Positions 9,001 through 14,897 of a stretch of DNA of 64,000 nt are shown here, piece after piece; position 1 is the stretch's first letter; every line of letters begins with the position of its first letter. Location of the stretch: contig NZ_WTYW01000004.1 of the NCBI RefSeq assembly GCF_009827635.1, positions 62,001 to 126,000 of the forward strand, written 5' to 3'. The notes under the pieces are model-generated. The model was given only the letters and a program-made list of their open reading frames with translations. It did not search any database and was not told where the DNA came from. This stretch comes from Parapontixanthobacter aurantiacus. Its GTDB lineage: Bacteria > Pseudomonadota > Alphaproteobacteria > Sphingomonadales > Sphingomonadaceae. The position numbers and the translations under genes were made by a program.

Positions 9001-10279
9001 CGGCCCAGCGGCGCAAGTTCGGCGTCGGCGCGCGCTTTCTCAGGTCGTTCAGGACGTTTTCGAAATGCTCGGCGCTGCGCGCCTGTTCGCGCGGGTCGGT
9101 GCGTCCTTCGAGCGCGACGAGACGCGCCGCAGCCTCCATGCCCATGCGCAGGACGTGCTTGTTCGTATCGCGTTGCAGGATGCGCACGATGTGCGAACGG
9201 AACAGCTCGCTGCCGATCGCTTCCGCCATCGCTTCCGGGTCCGCGAACAGCATGGCGCGCACCTGCGGGTCCTGATCGATCCTTAACCGCGAGAACAGGG
9301 GTTGCGCTTCCTCGCGCGGTATCTTCGGCAAATGTCGCGCGAGCGCCTGCCGCACGGCACCGCTGCGATCGTTGGACAGGTCTTTCAGATATTTCGCGAG
9401 TTTCGGATACGCGCCGACCGCCTCGGCCAGGAACCCGGCGAGGTGGCGGCGGACGAACATGGCGTTATCCTGTCGCACTGGCGTATCGCTGTCCGCGGCA
9501 GGGGCCAGCCGCTTTTCGAGGACCGGCGCGAGCGAACCCGGCGACATGACTTTCAGCACGGCGAAGGCCTCGCACTGCGTCCAGCAATCCTCGCTCGCAT
9601 CGAGCGCCATGCGCCGCGCATCGCGTACGGCGATGTCCACCCAGAAGCCGCTCGGCAAGATCCGGGCGCTGGCGCCGATCTGCTTCAACGCTGCGAAACT
9701 CGCCCGGCGAACCCGGGGATCACCGCGCCAGCCGCGACCATCGACCAGCAATCCGGCCAGCTTCACCGACAGCAATTCGTCATCGCTGTCCATTTCTCCG
9801 CGACGCAGGGCCTCGCCGGCAAGCTGGCCCAGCCGTTCGAAGGCGTGGGCGATCGCGCGCTCCGCTTCGCCGGCGCGGCGGCGATAGCGTTCCATGACCG
9901 CGTCATTGTCGAAATAATCGGCAAGCGCCTTGCGGTCGCTCGCGAGCTGCTGCTCGTCGGCCCCAAGCCGCTCCGCGAAATCGAGGATCGCAGAATGTTG
10001 CGCCGCTTCGTCGAGGGCGCTGGCATAGCGTGCATTGAACAGCGCAGCGGCATCGTGGAGATCGGTCAGATACTGCATCCGCGCCCGGACGAAGGCGAAG
10101 ACCGCCTTCACGTGATCGACGAAATTGCCCTCTGCGGCGAATTCCTCGGACGTCGTCGCGAACTGCTCGATCGCGGTGTGGATATCGGAATAGGTCCCGC
10201 ACAGGCGCGGCGGCAAACCCTGCTCGAGAGCAGCGACGATGCCGCACGGCGTGGCAAGCAGCATGTCCGGTGGCGTCAT
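6047..10279 (-). CDS. PgsB/CapB-like Mur-ligase-family amide ligase with HEAT-like N-terminus, 1410 residues
   Basis: Start chosen at the ATG at 10279, because its ATGA overlaps the stop of the upstream hydrolase gene; the frame stays open further upstream only as a shadow. Domains: helical HEAT-like repeats at about 150-600 (for example DPRVRRASFAALKQIG, SGAVRQALARHLPKI); two membrane segments at about 680-735; a PgsB/CapB-like ligase at about 740-1110; an unfamiliar helical C-terminus of about 300 residues. Ligase motifs: P-loop GTRGKSGTERL (about 750), KTTGCEA, ECMGLNPAY (about 828), NTYPDHEDVQGP (about 860) and NNRADRVPRSR (about 1020), all with close counterparts in Bacillus PgsB. PgsB uses ATP to join glutamates through the gamma-carboxyl. 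PgsB is about 400 residues, so this protein is 3.5 times longer. The substrate is unknown. Confidence 0.88.
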   Translation of the reverse strand: MTPPDMLLATPCGIVAALEQGLPPRLCGTYSDIHTAIEQFATTSEEFAAEGNFVDHVKAVFAFVRARMQYLTDLHDAAALFNARYASALDEAAQHSAILDFAERLGADEQQLASDRKALADYFDNDAVMERYRRRAGEAERAIAHAFERLGQLAGEALRRGEMDSDDELLSVKLAGLLVDGRGWRGDPRVRRASFAALKQIGASARILPSGFWVDIAVRDARRMALDASEDCWTQCEAFAVLKVMSPGSLAPVLEKRLAPAADSDTPVRQDNAMFVRRHLAGFLAEAVGAYPKLAKYLKDLSNDRSGAVRQALARHLPKIPREEAQPLFSRLRIDQDPQVRAMLFADPEAMAEAIGSELFRSHIVRILQRDTNKHVLRMGMEAAARLVALEGRTDPREQARSAEHFENVLNDLRKRAPTPNLRRWAGEAIERIWLHCDADALDIAEHIRFQMGLIPEGKRRKLPDLANIAAHDPAYVGRIMAVLAQDGFGLELIEGRIPHMQKGELFSRRLWRILFEGKISATDKRQAFLHTVGRSLPGTISAPPAHMAELAPTKVPGEPLHFADEGGWRNYLPLLDHVLAAIDRGKPTRIFTSEGITTVTPPKGIGRRVGTYWRISRDFAKLASLRNKGGSADYVEALRSYGLGIDFTQYDATPTEAAMLEEQVAIVSPKEARRVADPEVLQLFELGGVLIAVPVLIKSAAAYFATVFANTLAQLALFVVLAGAWFFGRHLYLARKARQYRAAIPLSLGGWGTRGKSGTERLKAGLINALGHPLVSKTTGCEAMFLRGEPFGDLTEMFLFRPYDKATIWEQFNLIRISVGLKARVFLWECMGLNPAYVRVLQQDWMRDDIGTITNTYPDHEDVQGPAGRNIPDVMCEFIPHDSVLLTTEEEMLPILEEGARKARTRIRTVDWREAGLVHEALLARFPYAEHPYNIALVAAMGDELGLGEDYCIKEMSDRVVADLGVLKIYPHSKVEGRTLEFVMGMSANERFGALGNWDRMGFAEHDLARDPEIFVSTVVNNRADRVPRSRVFARMLVNDVSADRHFLIGSNIDGLIGFIEDEWAAYADKLTLDSEKGLSQAEVFEGLARKMRIPTTREQLENRLAAMLASFVEPDAASQLVVEARNGRLDAALTAANVNHGEAIAANFTEMAKDLEQYQAISNNLHGGRGEDVAAIRSFLRSVFMRKLVPVRDFYMSGENIIRLIARNSPPGLVNRIMGMQNIKGTGLDFVYRWQAWEAVYRACVQARDADPVTAEKGLVTLAGFQEYGVLSEKEVQHTITALKAADSLPPSFTPAQLDAILARLDAQLKELGEEEPSAGKGEDSGSWRSKLGAWLLEITESFLDAGDAVRRRRQADRIYTAMIAEQISSQRAALELKKLTKRQKGGWLAETIASGQGRLLTMFGRTG

Positions 10280-11133
10280 GCCATCAGGCATTGCACGAAA
10301 TGCCGGCGCATGTCCTCCTTTTCGAGCAATGCGCGGCGTGCCGCGAGGCTTATTTCCACATGTACGAAACCAGCGAAGCCGATCTCGCGCAAGGCTTCGC
10401 CCTGTACGTTGCTGAGCCCGCCGAGTTCTGCGGCGTCGAGGGGATAGACCCGCACGTTCCACTCGGGCAGCGCGAAGGTCAGACATTCGGACAGGGCAAG
10501 CAGACGGTCGCCGGGCCGGTCGGTGCCGTCGCTGACGATGAAGTCCGCGGCGCGTCCGGCTCCGCTGGATCGGCGCTGGCGGTCGAAGCCGTGCAGCTGC
10601 ACGACGCGTCCCTGGGGATAGACTTGTGCAAAACCAGTAGTGAAGGCTGTGAAGAAGTGCCGGCGTGCCTTTGCAAGATCGCCATGAGCGGAACATTCCG
10701 CGGATTTGCGGCGGGGGGCGGAGTTCCAGCCCGCTGCTGCCAGCCCGCCCTCGCGAAACAGCATTTCCGCAAGCGTTCCGGTATGCCGATCGGAACCGCG
10801 ATGCGGTGCGGTCACGGCGACGGGCGAGGAGGCGCCCTGATTCCGCAGGAGGTAGATGCCGCGCCCCCGGCAATCGCCCTCCGTCTCCGTCAATGCGGTG
10901 AAATCACTGTGGCGGTCGATCTGGAAGCCGCTCGATCGGGCGGGCTGCTGCCAGGACGCTTCCGAAGGACTGGCGACTGCTTCCTCGAACATACGCTCTG
11001 CCCGACGCATTTCGCTGGTCGACAGCCGGTCGAAACCCGAGGCCATGCGCAGCGGCGGAAAGAGGGATGTCATCACGAGCACCGCCAATAGCACGAACCC
11101 CGCAATGACGGCTATCTTCGTGCGCCTGCTCAC
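10276..11133 (-). CDS. membrane-anchored metallo-hydrolase-like protein (poly-gamma-glutamate hydrolase / N-formylglutamate amidohydrolase-like)
   Basis: 285 residues from a GTG at 11133 that overlaps the previous stop as GTGA; its own stop overlaps the PgsB-like start as ATGA. One N-terminal membrane segment (about 6-24), then a periplasmic domain. Candidate zinc site: H111 and D115 in APHRGSDRHTGTLAE, H181 in VVQLHGF, and a candidate catalytic E260 in FVHVEISLAARRAL. The pattern His-x3-Asp, His-Gly, Glu-Ile-Ser recalls phage-type poly-gamma-glutamate hydrolases and N-formylglutamate amidohydrolases of the carboxypeptidase-like fold. Five cysteines are present, some possibly disulfide-bonded. 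Trimming of a gamma-linked polymer would fit the operon, but that is inference. Confidence 0.62.
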   Translation of the reverse strand: MSRRTKIAVIAGFVLLAVLVMTSLFPPLRMASGFDRLSTSEMRRAERMFEEAVASPSEASWQQPARSSGFQIDRHSDFTALTETEGDCRGRGIYLLRNQGASSPVAVTAPHRGSDRHTGTLAEMLFREGGLAAAGWNSAPRRKSAECSAHGDLAKARRHFFTAFTTGFAQVYPQGRVVQLHGFDRQRRSSGAGRAADFIVSDGTDRPGDRLLALSECLTFALPEWNVRVYPLDAAELGGLSNVQGEALREIGFAGFVHVEISLAARRALLEKEDMRRHFVQCLMA

Positions 11134-11918
11134 TGCTCGCCTGCATCTGCGCCCGGATCGTTCGCCGCAGGGTGCATGACGCCTGTATAAAGGACGCTCA
11201 TATCGTAATCCTGGCCGAGGATGCCGGATGGTCCGATAGGCCGCCATTGGTTTATTACGACGTTCCGGCGTTCCATATCGGTTATGTATTCTTCGGGAAA
11301 TGCATTGGCGCGCACGAGATCGCGGCGCTCTGCATCGCTGCGGCGGCGATAGGTGGCAATGGCCGCGGCATCGTTCAGCACGGGGCGCAACTCATAGGCG
11401 CGCACATCAATCGCCGCGACACCCTCAGCTGGCGAGAGGCCGACGATGTCCATCGCGGTAAAGGGTATTGCACTTTCGAAGACTGCCTGATCCTGCGTCG
11501 CGATGCTGTTGCCGAAGCCGCGGATATAGCGGACAAGATCGATCGGACGCTCCAGCTTTGCAGGGTTCGCCCCCGTCGAATAGATGTCACGCGACCCCAC
11601 GACCACGCCGCCGTCGTCGAACAGCGTGACCCGGTAGCCATAGGACCACGCCGCACCCGCTTCCCATTCGCTCGGCTCGATCAAAGGCGTCGAAAGAACG
11701 CGCGCCAGCGTGACCGGCTGCGAGAAGACGAAGCGCGTCGCTCGCCGTTCATCGAGGCGATAGACCAGCGCCCTGCTACGCAGATGCATTCCCTCAGGCC
11801 CGACGGCGCCCGCACCGGCAGTGCCCGTCGTCTGCGGCGACAAAGACCACGCTGCCAGCGCCGCCGCAGTGGCGACGAGCGAAAGGCAGATGGCTCGCAA
11901 CAGGCTGGACAGGGTCAT
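11130..11918 (-). CDS. exported protein of unknown function in the PgsBC-like operon
   Basis: 262 residues with an N-terminal hydrophobic segment (about 5-27, rich in Leu and Ala) followed by SPQTTGTAGAG, either an uncleaved anchor or a signal peptide. The rest is soluble, with strand-rich stretches such as RATRFVFSQPVTLARVLSTP and YGYRVTLFDDGGVVVGSRDIY. I recognise no family and see no catalytic motif. It begins at 11918 in an ATGA overlap with the PgsC-like gene and ends in a GTGA overlap with the hydrolase-like gene, so its synthesis is coupled to both. By position it could hold the place of PgsA/CapA, but no PgsA-type phosphoesterase motif is visible. Confidence 0.7.
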   Translation of the reverse strand: MTLSSLLRAICLSLVATAAALAAWSLSPQTTGTAGAGAVGPEGMHLRSRALVYRLDERRATRFVFSQPVTLARVLSTPLIEPSEWEAGAAWSYGYRVTLFDDGGVVVGSRDIYSTGANPAKLERPIDLVRYIRGFGNSIATQDQAVFESAIPFTAMDIVGLSPAEGVAAIDVRAYELRPVLNDAAAIATYRRRSDAERRDLVRANAFPEEYITDMERRNVVINQWRPIGPSGILGQDYDMSVLYTGVMHPAANDPGADAGEQ

Positions 11919-14491
11919 CGCGCGCCCCCTGCGTCGATCATGACGATCGCGTAACGCTTGTTCTGCGACTGGTCGAAATATCGCAGCGAATTTTCCGGAC
12001 GACCTTCGATCGTGGCGGTGCCCGCATCGCGGCTGGCGACGACCGGATCGTATCCGGCCTCACCGACGGCTTCGATCAGCCCCGCCAGCGCATCGCCGTT
12101 CCCGAGGCCGCCGAAGCTGATCCGGTCCGGCACGACGAACGCAGTGCGCTGCGCAGATACACCCAGTTCGGCAGGTTTCGGCCTGATCTGCGCGACATAG
12201 CCGGGCCGGTTGCCCAGATGCCTGACGACCGTCTGGTTCGCGACGCCGAACGGGCTCAGTTGCGCTCCCCCGTAAGCCTCTTCGTCGGGCGCGATCAGCA
12301 GGATGCCCGCCCCCCACGCCCTGCGCATCGTCATCGCATCGGCGATCGCCTGCCGCGCACCGCCGTCTGCCGCTACCCCCTCCCCGTTCGCCACGCTCGC
12401 AAAGCCGTGCACGACCCGCGCGGGCTCGCGCGTCGGGTCGAACATGGCTTGTCCGGCTATCCGTCGGCCAGATGCAAGATGCCATATCTCGCCCCCATCC
12501 GCGTCGATGCACGGCGCAAGCGTGAGGCCGAGCCATTCGGCGGCAAGTCGAACGTCGAGCGGCAGCGAGCCGCGCGGCATTGCCTCGAGCACCGGCTCGA
12601 TGATGGCCCCACGAAGGAAAGCGAGTTCCGCCATGTCGGTGACCGGGGTTGCCCCGGGCATCGCGGGTTCGACGGTGCAGCGGCGCGCTTCGGCAGGTTC
12701 GTTGATCAGGCGCGCCGCAATCCGGTCGATACCCGATCGCGTCAGTTCGATTCGCGCCCCGTCAACGCCGCTTCCGCCATTGTCGCTGGCGGCGAAGCGC
12801 ATTGCGAGCCCCGGAACCGCGCGCGTCATTGCATCGAGATCGATGTCCGTCGCTGCGCGCCCGGCGAGATAGGCGACCGACTCCTCGCCTCCATCCCCGA
12901 CGCCTTGCACCGCCAGTTCCGGCAGGGCGCTTGCCGCACGAAAGACCTGCAAGACGCTGGCCTGACCGATCGCTTCGACTTGCAACGGGGCGGCGATGAC
13001 GAGCCAACGGGCATCCTGCGTCTCGCGCAATGCGAGGCCTGCCAGCGCCGCTCCATGCTCGTCGGTTGGGTGCGGCACGACGACGCTGATCCCCCGGCTC
13101 GCTTCGGGATAATGGAGCAGCAGGTCGCCACCCTTCCTGTCCGCGCGCAGCAGCGCCACCGCCCCGCCGGGCAGCGTCTCTACGCGCCATCCTCCGGCAC
13201 TTGCGCGCATATCCGCTTCGAGCGGCGGCAGCCCCGCTTCCAGCAGGCGGATGAGGTCGCTCAACGTTTCCGCAGCCTGCCGGTCGAGCGCCTGCGCCCC
13301 GCCCCGCCATTCCTGAAGATAGGCGTTTCCGATGGCCGAGACCGCGAGCCGCCGTTCGACGCTCGCCGCGACCGAAGAGTTGGTCATGGCTGCCGAAGCG
13401 GCCACTCCCCCGGCCAGCGGCAAGGCGGTCGAAAGGACGAACCCGACGAGGTTGCCGGCGACCGCGCCCACCAGCGACACCTGCAAGGTCGTCCGCATCA
13501 GGCGTGGAAAGATTTGCTTGTCATGCGCCTTGATCGCGATGAGCGTGGCGAGGAGATAGCCGAACCCATAGACGTCCGTGGTCTTCACCTCGACCGAGAA
13601 CAGCACGAGCAAATGGCCGAGCACCAGCTTGTAGGCGAAGCTGATATTGAAGAAGAGCAGCAGCTTGCGCCCCCCTTCGATCGTCGTATTCGCCAGCATC
13701 GGCAATTTCAGGACGGCGATCGCGATAAGGTAGATGATCCCCGCCTCGACGAAGGAAGTGAGGATTTTGGTCGGCTGATACCATTGCAACGCGATCAGCG
13801 CAGGGATCAGGATGCCGGAAAAGTCCCACCCGTATTTGACGTTCATGTGACTGGCGTAAAGCGCCGTCAGCACGAGAATCATGTAGGCCTTGGGACTGGC
13901 GAGGATCGAGCTGGCCAGCCCCTCATAAAGGTAGGAGACGCCGCTGATCCGGAAATTTGTGAGTTCCATGAGGCCGAAGCGGACGATCGCCCAGGTGAGG
14001 CCGACCGTGACGACCATCGCGAACAATCCGCGCGCCAGCCCCGGCTTCCAGAACTGGTTCGCAAGAAGCGAGATGATGACGAGGCCGAAGCTCTGCAGGT
14101 CGCTTTGCCAGTCGAACCGGGCCATGCCGTTGGCGGCGAGCTGCTGCGACAGGGCGGGCAGCACGTAACCGTCCAGCGTCAGGCGCACTGCGATGCTGAC
14201 GAGGATGAGGCCCATGAACCGGTCGCGTCCGAACAGGGCCGGCCAGCGCCCCGGCCCCGCCTTTTCCGAGAAGAACCAGACAATGCAATAGGTGAGAACG
14301 GCCTCGATAACGATCACACCTGCGGCGATCGGCTTGACGATGATCAGCGGCACCAGATAGCCCGGCACGACGAGGCCCGACAGGACCCAGCCGAAGCGCA
14401 GGTTGAAAAAGCACAGCACGAACACCCCGACCCAGACGGTCGTGATGACCGAACTGGCAAGGCCGCCTTCCGGGAAGAGGGGTATCGTCAT
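11915..14491 (-). CDS. double PgsC/CapC-like membrane protein with a C-terminal hydrolase-like domain
   Basis: 858 residues starting at the ATG at 14491, 28 bases after the receiver gene stop. The N-terminal 390 residues are mostly membrane and hold two PgsC-like units: FGWVLSGLVVPGYLVPLIIVKP then LTYCIVWF (about 33-80), and YGWDFSGILIPALIALQWYQP (about 218-240). Bacillus PgsC, about 150 residues, carries the same GLVVPGYL and LTYxIV motifs. After about 400 follows a soluble part with VVVPHPTDEHGAALAGLAL (PHP near 472) and ARVVHGFAS (near 693). These resemble the zinc-site motifs of the hydrolase encoded two genes downstream, but where that protein has VHVEIS this one has VAQIRP, so the domain may be inactive. 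Likely partner of the PgsB-like ligase. Confidence 0.83.
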   Translation of the reverse strand: MTIPLFPEGGLASSVITTVWVGVFVLCFFNLRFGWVLSGLVVPGYLVPLIIVKPIAAGVIVIEAVLTYCIVWFFSEKAGPGRWPALFGRDRFMGLILVSIAVRLTLDGYVLPALSQQLAANGMARFDWQSDLQSFGLVIISLLANQFWKPGLARGLFAMVVTVGLTWAIVRFGLMELTNFRISGVSYLYEGLASSILASPKAYMILVLTALYASHMNVKYGWDFSGILIPALIALQWYQPTKILTSFVEAGIIYLIAIAVLKLPMLANTTIEGGRKLLLFFNISFAYKLVLGHLLVLFSVEVKTTDVYGFGYLLATLIAIKAHDKQIFPRLMRTTLQVSLVGAVAGNLVGFVLSTALPLAGGVAASAAMTNSSVAASVERRLAVSAIGNAYLQEWRGGAQALDRQAAETLSDLIRLLEAGLPPLEADMRASAGGWRVETLPGGAVALLRADRKGGDLLLHYPEASRGISVVVPHPTDEHGAALAGLALRETQDARWLVIAAPLQVEAIGQASVLQVFRAASALPELAVQGVGDGGEESVAYLAGRAATDIDLDAMTRAVPGLAMRFAASDNGGSGVDGARIELTRSGIDRIAARLINEPAEARRCTVEPAMPGATPVTDMAELAFLRGAIIEPVLEAMPRGSLPLDVRLAAEWLGLTLAPCIDADGGEIWHLASGRRIAGQAMFDPTREPARVVHGFASVANGEGVAADGGARQAIADAMTMRRAWGAGILLIAPDEEAYGGAQLSPFGVANQTVVRHLGNRPGYVAQIRPKPAELGVSAQRTAFVVPDRISFGGLGNGDALAGLIEAVGEAGYDPVVASRDAGTATIEGRPENSLRYFDQSQNKRYAIVMIDAGGAR

Positions 14492-14519
14492 GGCCGTCGC
14501 GCCGCCCGTACCCTGACCG

Positions 14520-14897
14520 CTACCGCCCGCCGCCGGCGAGTGCGGTCGCGATCGTTTCGAGCAGCAGTTGCGGCTTGACCGGCTTGCGAATGATGCCGGC
14601 CACCCCGTTCTTCCCGTGCAGCGCCATGAACTCGGGCGTCGCGGAGGCCGAGGCCATGATGACGGGCGGCGGCTCGGCAATGGTCTGCGGCAACAGGTTG
14701 AGGAAACGGATGCCGTCCATGCGCGGCATGACGAGGTCGAGAATGACGAGGTCGACCCGCTCGTCGCGCAGCACGGCGAGCCCGGCCTCGCCATGCGCCG
14801 CCAGCAGCACTTCGTAGCCGTGCATCTCCAGCAGGGATTGCAGCATCTCGCACAGCAATTCGTCGTCATCGACGATCAGTATTCGCATGTCCCTCAC
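14520..14897 (-). CDS. stand-alone response regulator receiver (CheY-like)
   Basis: A single receiver domain with no output domain. Counting from the GTG at 14897: acidic residues D10-D12 (LIVDDDE), phospho-acceptor D54 (LVILDLVMPRMDG), S83/S85 in place of the usual Thr region, and K105 (IIRKPVKP). The GTG overlaps the stop of the CHASE2 kinase gene as GTGA; an ATG at 14888 (MRILIVDDDE) is an equally plausible start. Likely receives phosphate from, or is regulated with, the neighbouring kinase or the receiver-Hpt protein at 4384-5142. It may act through protein contacts, for example on the PgsC-like or PgsB-like proteins (inference). Confidence 0.92.
   Translation of the reverse strand: MRDMRILIVDDDELLCEMLQSLLEMHGYEVLLAAHGEAGLAVLRDERVDLVILDLVMPRMDGIRFLNLLPQTIAEPPPVIMASASATPEFMALHGKNGVAGIIRKPVKPQLLLETIATALAGGGR

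Noticed and set aside
9302-10447. Plus-strand open frame of 381 codons, with others such as 7961-9286
   Set aside because: Antisense shadows of the PgsB-like gene with low-complexity composition and no recognisable domain.
10280-10873. Upstream extension of the PgsB-like reading frame
   Set aside because: It would overlap the whole hydrolase-like gene and is Arg-rich; the ATGA start at 10279 is better supported.
12218-14578. Plus-strand open frame of 786 codons
   Set aside because: It lies exactly antisense to the PgsC-like gene, is rich in Arg, Asp, Gln and His without any motif, and is a typical shadow of GC-rich coding DNA.
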